The notes under the pieces: model-generated
Told to the model about the DNA's origin: nothing
What the model saw: only the letters and a program-made list of their open reading frames with translations
Database searches by the model: none
Assembly (NCBI GenBank): GCA_949358305.1
Contig: OX442314.1
Location: forward strand, 46,324,581 to 46,384,580
Direction of reading: 5' to 3'
Source of the DNA: Strigamia acuminata
Taxonomy: Eukaryota > Arthropoda > Chilopoda > Geophilomorpha > Linotaeniidae
DNA: 60,000 nucleotides
Shown here: one piece after another, positions 10,199 through 20,274 of the stretch
Position numbering within the stretch: position 1 is the first letter of the stretch
How the letters are laid out: each line of letters begins with the position of its first letter
Made by a program: the position numbers and the translations under genes

Positions 10199-10864
10199 AC
10201 ACTGGTCGAACTCGTCCAATCCTAACCATCGTGACATTCGAATGTTTCTCAGTGTGGGAATTTGGTCGGTCCATTTCTTCCAGTCGGCGTGCAATTCCTT
10301 GTCCAATTCGTCGTCCCATGGCAGATTCTTGAGCCATAGGGACTGGAAAAACATGTGCGCAGTCACCGTGAACGGCGTAGCAAATCCTAAAGGGTCAAAT
10401 ATTTGTGCTGTTATTTTTATTACTTCCCTCTTTGTTGTTTTTTTGCAAGGTGGGCAAGTTTCCTCAACCGCTAGACTTAATTCGTCCGAGTTTGTGTTCC
10501 ACCCAATCCCCAACACTTTGGTATTTTCTTCCGACATCAGTAGAGAGTCTGCAGGATTTTCCTCGCGAAAAATGGCTCTTAGATCCGGTGAATTAGTTTG
10601 CCATTTGGTGAGTTCCATGCCGGCCGCTACAAAAATCTGATTAGACTGTCGGAATGTTACCAGTGCTTCAGCAACGTTTTTGAGTGATGTGATGAAGTCG
10701 TCCACGTACAGACATCGCAGCAACAACTTCACAGTTTTGGGGTATTGTTTCTCGAATTTGCGCAGATGGTGTCGAATGGTCGCGCTCAACAGAAATGGGC
10801 TTGGTGTAGCGCCAAATAACACTCGAGTCTGTCGCAGTATTTTCAGCAATGCTTTTCCCACGTA
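10199..10864 (-). pseudogene. BEL/Pao retrotransposon reverse-transcriptase fragment
   Basis: The minus-strand frame holds typical BEL/Pao RT motifs: [21 protein letters not shown], the catalytic YVDD followed by FITS, TKWQTNS, and the post-RT block [14 protein letters not shown]. It begins abruptly near 10864 and is cut at 10198 by the LTR of Gypsy copy 1. The last ~30 residues of the open frame beyond 10199 are LTR sequence. Gag, protease and integrase are missing here. It is a dead fragment that served as target for the Gypsy insertion. Confidence 0.9.
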
Positions 10865-11398
10865 TCAAAGTCTCAGAATCAAAGTTAAATTCGAATGAAA
10901 AGTAAAAATCGAATCAAGAAAACGATAGGCGTAAATCTGCACGCTTCGTGCCGTGCTTGTGAAACATGACTACGAGGATCACACACGAAAATCACTGAGA
11001 ATCTCGTAAAAATGAAGGCAGAACGAATCTTTAAGGTTTACTTTATCTACGGACACCTAGAAGAACACAGCTTACTCACATAAAACTATCTGCTCAAAGT
11101 TTATACCCATCCTAATCGCTTCTGATTGGCGATATTGTGACGTAAAGAAAACGTCGTTTTTTCATCACCCTTTTCGTTCGCGAAAAAATATATTAAAATA
11201 TTTTTAACAAATTTCAAATTTTTTTAAAGGTTTATTAACTTTATTAGGGCTTGAACTAAATTCTCCCTCCACTTCTGAAAAACAGTAACATACTGTATTA
11301 CAATAAAAATGTACATTTAATGTTTTCAAAAAAGATAAACAAGATGGCGACGCAAATCGCCAAAAACAAAAACAAATGAAGAACGTATTTTAGATAGC
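10865..11398. other. Gene-free stretch, possible BEL/Pao LTR
   Basis: No credible ORF. On the minus strand a purine-rich tract (GTGGAGGGAGAA, about 11260-11275) resembles the polypurine tract of BEL/Pao elements. It is followed by about 390 bp of LTR-like sequence running up to the pol fragment at 10864. LTR directly joined to pol without gag would mean an internal deletion or a rearranged copy. Low confidence; the second LTR was not seen. Confidence 0.3.
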
Positions 11399-11476
11399 GC
11401 TTTGTAAACGTATCGCCAACGCCTTGTAAACGTATCGCCAACGCCTTGTAAACGTATCGCCATTGCCGTATAAATA
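11399..11476 (+). promoter_or_regulatory. Promoter: 3 x 22 bp upstream repeats plus TATA box
   Basis: Three head-to-tail 22 bp units (11399-11420, 11421-11442, 11443-11464), each with TTGTAAACGTATCGCCA, end 4 bp before TATAAATA (11469-11476). The core GTAAAC resembles a forkhead-type site, which is only a suggestion. An initiator-like CAGTTG lies about 20 bp below the TATA box and the ATG follows at 11521. Array, TATA box, short leader and ORF together look like a real promoter. Confidence 0.65.
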
Positions 11477-11520
11477 CAGCTAGTTTGCACCAGTTGTTTA
11501 TTTGTACTTGTAGCACAAAC

Positions 11521-12204
11521 ATGAATGCTGTTGGAAACCTATCCCTTTACGAACAGGAATTGTACGCAATGTTACAATTAGAATCGCGTTTCGGTGTCGG
11601 TGCTGATTTTGGGAATTACGCCGATTTCTTTCATACTAATGACGTAGACCACGGTCAACAAGTCCCAGATCTTGACGATGACGTCGAACACGACGACGAA
11701 GATGATCAGGATCCAAGTTTCGAAGATGATCAGGATCCAAGTTTCGAAAATGATCAGGATCCAAGTTTCGAAGGTGATCAGGGTCCAAGTTTCGAAGGTG
11801 ATCAGGGTCCAAGTTTCGAAGGTGATCAGGGTCCAAGTTTCGAAAATGATCAGGATCCAAGTTTCGAAGGTGATCAGGGTCCAAGTTTCGAAGGTGATCA
11901 GGGTCCAAGTTTCGAAGGTGATCAGGGTCCAAGTTTCGAAGGTGATCAGGGTCCAAGTTTCGAAGGTAATCAAGATCTAAGTTTCGGTATTAATCGAAAT
12001 CTGACGGATGACCTCGGAAACGGTACGGAAAACTCCGTCGACAACAAAATGAGATTCGTGCACATCACTATAGTTGATGGCGAACAAGATCCAGAGAAGA
12101 ATCTCGATCGTGATGAGGAAGACAGATGGTTTGAGGACACTTCGGACGATGACTCCGACAACAGTTTGTGTGATGGTTTTGTGCACGCCCATTCTAAAAA
12201 ATAA
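11521..12204 (+). CDS. Acidic protein with 8-residue tandem repeats, function unknown
   Basis: The first ATG after the TATA box opens a 227-residue frame with no intron, closed by TAA and followed by AATAAA at 12227-12232, only 22 bp later. Residues 1-60 form a non-repetitive head (NAVGNLSLYEQELYAML..). From about residue 62 come eleven copies plus one degenerate copy of an 8-residue unit, DQ(D/G)PSFE(G/D/N). The tail is Asp/Glu-rich (DEEDRWFEDTSDDDSDNS). No signal peptide, membrane span or known domain is visible, so it is likely soluble and disordered. It sits alone between retroelement remnants and could be a host orphan gene or cargo of an unrecognised mobile element. Gene structure is convincing; function is not inferable. 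Confidence 0.7.
   Translation: MNAVGNLSLYEQELYAMLQLESRFGVGADFGNYADFFHTNDVDHGQQVPDLDDDVEHDDEDDQDPSFEDDQDPSFENDQDPSFEGDQGPSFEGDQGPSFEGDQGPSFENDQDPSFEGDQGPSFEGDQGPSFEGDQGPSFEGDQGPSFEGNQDLSFGINRNLTDDLGNGTENSVDNKMRFVHITIVDGEQDPEKNLDRDEEDRWFEDTSDDDSDNSLCDGFVHAHSKK
11704..11967 (+). repeat. Coding minisatellite, 11 x 24 bp
   Basis: The 24 bp unit (GATCAGGGTCCAAGTTTCGA core) repeats eleven times in frame inside the acidic-protein gene, with a degenerate twelfth unit after it. Units differ mainly at two positions, GGT/GAT/AAT and GGT/GAT, and the variants are interleaved. This pattern suggests expansion by unequal exchange or slippage. Confidence 0.9.
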
Positions 12205-12232
12205 TTAAATATTTTGTTTTGTTTGAAATAAA

Positions 12233-13071
12233 GATAGGTAATTACCTAAATAGATTTAATCCAGGTAAAAAATTGTTCGTCTATAGTTGCTATGAAATTT
12301 TTGAGTTATCAGTTCGAATACACGTTAATGCAAACAAATACTATTTGGTTAGTAAATGTCAAAAATCGACTGTTTTGGCCAAAAATCGACCAAACAATCT
12401 GGTTCTTATCTACGTGAGTATGCGTCTCATTCCACGATATCTTGTCCCAAGGTTCCTCAAAGCACAAGATTCACCTAACCTTTTATATGGAGGCATTTAT
12501 TGTTGTCAATTTTAACCCTCAGATGGACAACCCTATACCTATTTGGGCACAACACTCTTCTTGAATAGGAAAACATTTTTTTGGTTTACTATAATTATCT
12601 GAAAATTTCTGATTTTGTTTACACAACAATAATGTTTGTTTAAAAAAAAATTGGAGTGTTTTGAACATTATTTATTTATTTATTCACCTTTGAAAATTCT
12701 GCCCCTTAGAAATTCCAGCTTAAATTTAAGTTGGCTTCTCCCTATCTTTTAAAAGCGCTTCTACTTAGTGCTTCCAATATTTATCAGCAGACACTGTGTG
12801 GCGCTAGTAGTCCAACACAAGGAATTACACGGTTCCATTTCTGGCTAAAATATACATTTAAAATTAAATTTTTTGAGATAAATTAAAGTTTTTCACTTAA
12901 ACTTAAATTTTTTAGGATAAATTAAACTTTTTCACTTAAAATTAATTTTCTTGGCTCAACAACAGTAGTGCCAAGTGCAACAAGTTGTCACACTACCTTA
13001 ACAGCGCTTACGCTACCGGCCTTCCGGATTTAATTATTTTGTCCCCAAAAAGGTACGGGATGGGATACTTG
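12233..13071. other. Intergenic AT-rich DNA
   Basis: No gene seen. It contains a short tandem duplication of about 44 bp units around 12853-12945 (AAATTTTTT.A.GATAAATTAAA pattern). Otherwise the sequence looks unique. Confidence 0.5.
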
Positions 13072-13780
13072 GGTCGAAATGAATAAGGTCGAAACAGGAT
13101 TTCGACCTTATTCATTTCGACCTTAGTCATTTTTGTATATGTAATTTCGACCTTAATCATTGTATCCATATGAATAAGGTCGAATCTTCAAATTTCACAT
13201 CACTGCTTGTGCCGCACCGCCACCCCGCGCCTCGGACTCTCCTCCTCCGCCAACCTTTGCACGAACTCGCAGTCCTCCTCGCACAACCTCTTCTGCACCG
13301 ACTTCGCCCAGCACTTGTGGATCTGCCACGCCAAATTCAGATTGATCTTCATCTTCAAGTTGTGCGCGCAACTCTGCTCCGAGTGGCTAGGCGGCCCGAA
13401 CAGCTGCTCCAACTGCAGCGTGAACACCAGCTCGTCCTCTTCGAACTTGCTCTCCACGTCTAGCCGCGCCGGCGGACTCTCGCACGTCGAATCCTCCGCC
13501 TCTCACCGCGCCGGGTCGGCCAAAGTCGTCTCGGTCGCCGCGTCCGTCAGCCCCGTGCCCCGGTCGATCGCCGCATTGACGTGGCTGTTCAATTCCCGCT
13601 TCGGCTTTTGCGGAACATTTCGACCTTATTCATACTGTAGTTTTCGACTTTATTCATGAACACATTCTTTGATTCGACCTTAGTCATTTCGACCTTAGTC
13701 ATATACGACTAAGAAAATATTTAATAAAAAGGGATAATTTCGACCTAAGTTATTTCGACCTTAGTATGATTTCCCAAAGG
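13072..13780. repeat. Cluster of oriented TTCGACCTTA(T/G)TCAT motifs
   Basis: A 15 bp motif, TTCGACCTTATTCAT or TTCGACCTTAGTCAT, recurs about ten times in both orientations on either side of a GC-rich block (13200-13640). On the left, arms 13072-13094 and 13100-13122 form a perfect 23 bp inverted repeat with a 5-nt loop. On the right, several direct copies occur at 13618-13775 together with a smaller hairpin (CTTAGTC..GACTAAG). The arrangement resembles the ends of a foldback or non-autonomous element that has enclosed foreign sequence. Confidence 0.65.
13200..13640 (-). pseudogene. GC-rich coding-like fragment enclosed by motif cluster
   Basis: The minus strand carries a coding-like frame with high GC at third positions, unlike its AT-rich surroundings. 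It has an in-frame TGA in the middle (about 13503) and a final TGA just before 13200. The C-terminal ~90 residues (containing LVFTLQLEQLFGPP and WQIHKCWAKS) look like a genuine folded protein with amphipathic helices. I do not recognise the family. Composition matches the host genes at 20-29 kb, so it may be a retrocopy or captured fragment of a host gene. Confidence 0.45.
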
Positions 13781-14332
13781 TACATTGTGGACACCAAAGC
13801 GTCACCTTTGGAGATTGTCCATCTGAGGGTTAATAGCCTTTTATCTTTTTTACCTAGTTTTCACATAACGTATACACATTCCTATACGCAGACCACACGC
13901 TTCGTAGCATTGAAGATCGTTAAAACTGGTTCACGCTTCAGATATCTCGCCATGAAGCAAATAAAACTGCTCACGTGTATTACAAAATGCAATGGTCCTC
14001 ACAAGAACAAGGTAGGTGTGTGGTCATCGCATCATGCTAACTGAAATTAACATTTTGTTGTGATATGGTTTGGAATGATGTAACTTTTGATTGCGAATCG
14101 CAGTTGCAACCTTTCTTAATGAGTTTCATTACTAAACCAAAGTCATTTTGCAAAATTACTACTGAAATTGGATAGTGACTACAGATCAACCACTCAGGGT
14201 TGCAAGAGGACGTATACCAAATAAGATTGCCAAACGAGCTCGAAAACCGGAGTACAACTAATTGTGCATCAAGTTTCCAGATGTGGCATTAAAGCGTCCC
14301 TTTAAATCGTTAAAATCAATTCTCAGCCGTTA
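13781..14332. other. Intergenic, no feature seen
   Basis: No credible ORF or repeat was found here. The stretch just before 14333 may be decayed upstream sequence of the MULE-like fragment. Confidence 0.4.
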
Positions 14333-14650
14333 TTGCAGGAAAGACATACTGTACCCAAACTAGATACGTTTAACAGTTACTATGCCTTCTTTGAATCACA
14401 GAAGGCAGTCACTGAAGACGACCGGCTTTCTTTTATATACGACTGCAGTTTGGTTGGTGAAGACTCATCGATTTACATTGTGTTTATGAACACAAAGTTA
14501 TGCACAGAACTGCTTTCTAAAAGCACCGAATTCCATGCTGATGCCACTTTTAAAATTGTGCCACAATTCATGGACAGAACCGATGGATACTTCTATCAGC
14601 TCTTAACCAGTGTGACGACCAGGTTGCCATTGCCACCAAGAAAAATATAA
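14333..14650 (+). pseudogene. MULE-like transposase fragment
   Basis: The frame holds STEFHADATFKIVPQFMDR followed by YFYQLLTSV. This is the pattern around the first catalytic aspartate of MULE-type transposases (F.DGTFK.VP..F.QL..I). The block ends in unrelated repetitive sequence after about 105 codons, there is no ATG, and the rest of the DDE domain is missing. It is an inactive remnant. Confidence 0.55.
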
Positions 14651-14739
14651 AATTAGAATATTTATAAAATCCCCTAAGACGATTTTCTTAAGGATCCCTC
14701 AAAAAATTTTTTATAAAGCTTTTCTAAGGAGATTTCTGC

Positions 14740-14915
14740 AAGTGGCCTCCAAGGGGATTTTCCAAAGGTTCCCAAACAGATTTCCCCAACGTTCCTTCAA
14801 AGAAATTTTTCCAAGGGTCCCCCCAAAGGGATTTTCCAAGGGTCTCCAAGGGATTTTTCTAAGAGTCCCCCCCAAGGGGATTTTCATAAGGGTCCCCAAG
14901 GCAACAACTAACGGG
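14740..14915 (+). repeat. Imperfect tandem repeat, ~23 bp units
   Basis: Variants of AAGGGATTTTCCAAGGGTCC repeat about seven times with drift. Open frames crossing it on both strands are by-products of the repeat. Confidence 0.7.
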
Positions 14916-14929
14916 AGCAATCATTAACG

Positions 14930-16980
14930 ATGTTGAAGATATGGAGGTTGACCAGCAAACACCGGAAATTTCAGACGAGTTTCAATTGTTAGGAACAGCG
15001 AATCGTAGCAAAACTACTGCAACTCAGGAACGGCATGGTAAGCTACAAGAACAAGGCCGGAAAAAAATCGAAATGTTCTAACCGTGTGATTTCGTTTATT
15101 TGAATTCAGGTGTTTAAATCCACCGCTAAGCAGCTATCTGAAATTTTTTTCCAACACTTGATTTTCTTTTTTGTAATTTTCTGTGATAAATAAAATGGAC
15201 CCAGATCAGGTCCGGGCTGGTTATTTTTCTTTATTATTTTTAATTTGTTTAGCGTTTTGTTTTAATCTTTTTTTGAAAGCTTTACCAACCTCTTCCATCT
15301 TTTGTTTCATTTTTAATTAATTAATTTGTTTATGTTAGTTTTATTTTTTTGTCCCGAGTCTGTTATGCTCAGACTCGGTGAATTATTCTTACCATTTATA
15401 TTGTTTGTCAATTTTATTTTTGGCCAGTCTAACAGCAAGTAAAGTTGGCCCCCGTCATCCCGAGTGACAAATCTTGTATGGGTTTGGTGCTGTCGTTAGT
15501 TTTCGGGTGTTTTAAACAGCTGTGCCGGTCAAAATAACCGGTCTAGCAGTTCTAGCAGTTCTAGTGTTAATGTTTATTTTCATCTGTTTTTTAGAATGGT
15601 GAGTTTTACAGTGTACATTCGTATTTCTTCGATTCCAAGACGCATCCGATTGTAGACATGGTTTTGACGTAGAACTACTTATTTCTCTGTACTAGGAGAG
15701 AAATCAGAGTAGTTGCAAGACTCAGCCAAGAAATCGAAAATTTGACCAACTACGGTAGAGTCCATGAAAATTGCGACAATCTGTAAAACTCAAACAATCG
15801 TGTACAAAAGCAGACATTCTGCTGGACGTGCTCTACGTAGCGGCACAGGAAACACTGAGCCCCATTGTAATTTTTTGGGAAAAAAGTTCACACACTAATA
15901 TCAATGGCGGTCATTGGCTGTTGTTGCCATTGGCTCCCCTAGAACTGGCGGTAGCAGCTTGGCTGTAATGCATTGGCGGAATTGATTTGGCGGAAAAAAC
16001 TTAGTGGTGATGTCGTGCTACATTCGAATTTGTTTGTCGCAACAAAGGCATCAAAAGCAACAAACCATTTGAAGAACGAATGTACAGTAGTTGTTGTTGT
16101 TTCTGTTTTCTCAGCTTTTGATGAGGGTTCGTATTTATTATTAACACCAGTTGCATTCAAAAAGTGACTTATACTGCCTCGAACGTTCCCCTTTCATTAT
16201 TTGATTGTACTGTACATCTATATTATACGGTAGGGGAAATTTGTTGTCATGTTTTGCTTTAATTCGTATTCCGGTATACAGAGTAATGTAGATTTATTTT
16301 TGTTTGATGTTATCTTGACTTACCAATGTTATTTTTCTCATTTATCGACATTATGCATTTGTTAGTTTCGAATAAGCATTAAGTATTACGCAGCTTTTAT
16401 TCCCTGGTTATGATTTTCGACACTAGTGTCCCTTTGTATATCTGTACAAAATCCATCATGGCAGCCCACACAATGATGAGCTGCTTACTCATGTTTTCCA
16501 AAGCAAATGGAAATCCTTTAGTAAGTCATTAGTATTAATTAAATGTTTTATTATTTTTCAACCGTTGAGTTTATTTTGGCACGTTTTACAAGTGCATTTC
16601 ATTGTTTCTTTGCTCGATATTCGCATCGACACCGTGCGTGCGACTGTGCGTGCGAGTTAGGCCTCGTTACAAAGACCGCTTCCACTTCGGTTTTCACACC
16701 GAATGCGCACTCCTCTGCTACAGAACGGCGGGAAACCGCACTGGAAGGTGGTGATTCCCGAACAGCTCATTTCTTCTGCGCATTTCGAGAGCTCCCCTTC
16801 GGACGAGAAGAAAACGGACGCGAAGAAAACGGAATCACGTCTCTAGCGGAGACACTGGTGGCCACGTATGGCGCACCAAAAGTGGTGATGAAGTGGTGAA
16901 GACGTCCCGTTATTGTCTGTCGCAAAATCGCCTTACCCGCTAGGCCCCCGGTCTTCTCGCTCGGCGTCGGATCCCGTTCA
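14930..16980. other. Long stretch without a supported gene
   Basis: Short AT-rich ORFs only. At 15539-15565 there is a small TCTAGCAG(T) triplication. 16600-16970 is GC-richer and holds a 118-codon frame, but it shows no domain and runs straight into the 19 bp array. I see nothing else definable. Confidence 0.45.
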
Positions 16981-17607
16981 GACCATTTGAGGTGGTCCAG
17001 ACCATTTGAGGTGGTCCAGACCATTTGAGGTGGTCCAGACCATTTGAGGTGGTCCAGACCATTTGAGGTGGTCCAGACCATTTGAGGTGGTCCAGACCAT
17101 TTGAGGTGGTCCAGACCATTTGAGGTGGTCCAGACCATTTGAGGTGGTCCAGACCATTTGAGGTGGTCCAGACCATTTGAGGTGGTCCAGACCATTTGAG
17201 GTGGTCCAGACCATTTGAGGTGGTCCAGACCATTTGAGGTGGTCCAGACCATTTGAGGTGGTCCAGACCATTTGAGGTGGTCCAGACCATTTGAGGTGGT
17301 CCAGACCATTTGAGGTGGTCCAGACCATTTGAGGTGGTCCAGACCATTTGAGGTGGTCCAGACCATTTGAGGTGGTCCAGACCATTTGAGGTGGTCCAGA
17401 CCATTTGAGGTGGTCCAGACCATTTGAGGTGGTCCAGACCATTTGAGGTGGTCCAGACCATTTGAGGTGGTCCAGACCATTTGAGGTGGTCCAGACCATT
17501 TGAGGTGGTCCAGACCATTTGAGGTGGTCCAGACCATTTGAGGTGGTCCAGACCATTTGAGGTGGTCCAGACCATTTGAGGTGGTCCAGACCATTTGAGG
17601 TGGTCCA
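16981..17607. repeat. Perfect tandem array, 33 x 19 bp
   Basis: The unit GACCATTTGAGGTGGTCCA occurs 33 times in 627 bp with no variant that I can see. Successive units create the hairpin-forming TGGTC CA GACCA. Because 19 is not a multiple of three and no unit creates a stop in some strand-frames, three overlapping minus-strand frames stay open across the whole array. These are artefacts of the repeat, not genes. Perfect homogeneity implies very recent expansion or an assembly-collapsed longer array. Confidence 0.95.
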
Positions 17608-17665
17608 GACCAGATAGAATGATTTCCCATCACGAGTTGTGGCAGTAACTTGGTACTCATCAAGC

Positions 17666-17887
17666 AAATCCCCAACTGCAAATCATAATGTCCTCAGCAA
17701 GTAAATCCCCAATTGCAAATCATAATATCCTCAGCAAGTAAATCCCCAACTGCAAATCATAATATCCTCAGCAAATAAATCCCCAACTGCAAATCATAAT
17801 ATCCTCAGCAACTAAATCCCCAACTGCAAATCATAATATCCTCAGCAAGTAAATCCCCAACTGCAAATCATAATATCCTCAGCAAGT
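17666..17887 (+). repeat. Tandem array, 6 x 37 bp
   Basis: Six units of exactly 37 bp begin AAATCCCCAACTGCAAATCA and end CCTCAGCAAGT. They carry four single-base variants in total. The array lies 58 bp after the 19 bp array and directly before the hAT remnant, so it could be a subterminal repeat of that element. Confidence 0.9.
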
Positions 17888-17899
17888 AATTCAAATTCG

Positions 17900-18990
17900 A
17901 ATCTATCCAAGCACTTGCGACGGCAGCATTTAATCGAGTCTAAGGAATACACCAAAAGCAAAGCCAGTCTGCAATCGAGTAAGAGACAACTGGAAAACGA
18001 TCATGTTAGTGTTGGATCGGTTAAGTGCCAGACCACTCTTTCAAGCTGGCGTTTTGAAATGCCACATCCTTAACTGAGGAGGAAAGAGGTAAGTTGCGTG
18101 GTGGCCAAATACACTTGTGCCAAGTAACGCATATTCAAATTGACATTTAAGTTTATGTTCAATTTTTTTTTTGTTCTTTAAGATACATTTATTTGTTTTG
18201 ATTAGAAACATTTTTTAGGGTTTGAATTTCATCTTTTTAATTTTTTAACATTAAAAAATACATGCGGCCCAATACACATGAGTGTGTGTAGTGAAGGGTA
18301 TGCACGACCTCACAAGTTAGATCTGTGAACTGCTAACAACAAGAGTTATTTGGGAATCACAGCTCATTGGCTGATCGATGATTCGTTCGAATGGAAATCT
18401 GTTGGCATTGCGTGCACTAGAATGATCGGCTCCCATACATACAATGCAATTGCAGAAAAGCTTGTGGAAGGTTTTGAAAAATCTGCCATTTTAAACAAAA
18501 TTACTCGCACCATTACGAATAATGGAAGTAATTTTGTTAATGCATTTAAAGAATTCCAATTTGAGTTTGGAGACAAGAATGAAGAGGAAGATGCTGCAAG
18601 TACGACTGATGCTGAAAAAAGGAGGAGCAAGATAAGGCTGCCGACAATTCAAACCTTGGTCATTCGAATCGAAAGTCTACATTTTATTTTGAATCATATG
18701 CAACCACTGGCGACTGAAAGAGGTTTATTTTAGCATCAGTTACTCTTCCTTACACATTTCCTCATTGTTTGTGAAGTAAAAATTCCATTGGGACAGTTTA
18801 CACACATCTAGTAAATCGTGTTTATTTTTTCCCTAGACAACTCTGGATTATTGCAGTAGCAGTACCCACTTCCAGAATTAAGTGATGATCCATTCAAAAT
18901 CAAGGAGATAATAGATCAGCATTTCGAGGACACTACCGCCCCATTAACTTCCGAATTACAGCAATTTAAAATTAAAAAGCTCTGGCAACT
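17900..18990 (+). pseudogene. hAT (zinc-finger BED) transposase remnant
   Basis: Around 17905-17935 the frame reads SKHLRRQHLIESKEY, like the end of a BED finger. At 18350-18733 an open segment holds GITAHWLID, IACTRMIGSHTY and TITNNGSNFVNAF, which match the RNase-H-like catalytic core of hAT transposases (the D of VTDNGSN-type motifs is here N). Parts further on (18870-18990) still look coding but are in other frames with stops. The missing aspartate, stops and missing dimerisation tail show it is dead. Confidence 0.75.
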
Positions 18991-19084
18991 TTCGTAAAAA
19001 GTACAAGAATGTGAGGAAACAATTCTGTAACACTTTCTTTAAATGTAAACATAAAAAAAATTTTGTTTATGGTCAATATAAAGT

Positions 19085-19312
19085 TGAAACTTTTGTAAAT
19101 GCTACATTCATGCAGGAATGCAGGCTTACAATACAAAGACAAGTAAATGCCACATTAATTTGAGCAATGCGGGCTTACAATACAAACACAATTCCGGTAT
19201 TTTAGCAATTTTATATACCAGAGCTCTCTTCTGGTTCCACTGTGACATGTCAAGTCATCAGTTTTTCCAGAGGTGACCACGTGGAGGTAGAGAGTTGGAT
19301 TTTACACCCCCA
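19085..19312 (+). repeat. Dispersed repeat, copy A (copy B at 40775-41010)
   Basis: The block contains two units of a ~40 bp motif (GTAAATGCCACATT.. GGCTTACAATAC). They are followed by CCAGAGCTCTCTTCTGGTTCC and a conserved end, GAGAGTTGGATTTTACACCC. The same order recurs at 40775-41010 with few differences. Because copy A follows the hAT remnant, it may be the 3' part of that hAT family, but no terminal inverted repeat was confirmed. Confidence 0.75.
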
Positions 19313-20274
19313 AAGAAAACAAAGGCTACATCATTAAATCGAAATGTGCCACACCAATTGAAACCATTAAAAATAAGCAACTTTAGATATAACAAAAATG
19401 AAAATATTCCCGAAAATATTTTATATGCTGAGCTTATTAGACTTCAAAATTATTTTAGAAATGTAATGAAAATCTTTTGGGCAAATTTCAATTCGATTCG
19501 ATAGATCACAATTTATCAGAATTTGAAAACTTCTCTCGTTTGTAAATTGTAACCGAAATGCAATTCCGAGAAAGCATGAATTTCGGTAATAAAAAATGCT
19601 GAGATTGAAATTGAGGATAAATGAAACAAATTAATGTCGATTAAAGAAGAAAAAAGCATCGAGAATACAACCAGATCCAATATGTCCGCCGTCTCTTGCG
19701 TCTCTGCCTCCATCGTGCAACGACACAATTTACCGCAACTTTGTGACCAAAACGCAGCTTTGAGCATCTGTAACAAACAAATTACTGTACATTAATGAGA
19801 AATAGACAATCAGAAACAGCGAAATACTCTCGGAAATACCCATCTGATCAAACAAGCCAGCGTGTCTCCAACATTCCATTGTGAATTATGTCTACGGGGG
19901 TTACATTTTGAAAAACACGAATTCATTGTAAAGATAGAATCAATCTTTGAAGATTTTTTAGATTTCGACGTTTATAAATCCGTTCGAATCGATCGAAATT
20001 ATTTTTTAAAACTTTTATTTCAATTTTTTTGCACATTATCAATAGTATAAATCTATACATTCCTTCATGGAAAAAAATTTAACCTACAAACAAAACAATT
20101 TTCGCCCTCTATTGAAACATATCCAAAACTACAGCATCTCCCGCCCCACCTATTACCAACAAAACAATGCATCGGGCCTAAACACACTCTTCGAAATTCC
20201 CGTCCCATCTCCAATCACCAATTCAGCCCCCCCGCTCCAAATTCTTGTGTAATCCAAACCCGGACCACCAAACG
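19313..20274. other. Upstream region of the BTB gene
   Basis: AT-rich, without a convincing gene. Near 19680-19760 a short GC-richer block could be a small exon on either strand, but no clear splice pair was found. The last ~200 bp before 20275 are C-rich and probably contain the 5' leader of the BTB gene. Confidence 0.4.

Noticed and set aside
16767-17681. 304-, 229- and 211-codon minus-strand ORFs across the 19 bp array
   Set aside because: The frames are the same 19 bp unit read in three phases. They exist only because the unit lacks stops and have no independent coding evidence.
16981-17887. CRISPR-like array
   Set aside because: Units are directly adjacent with no unique spacers, and the genome is eukaryotic. 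These are tandem satellites.
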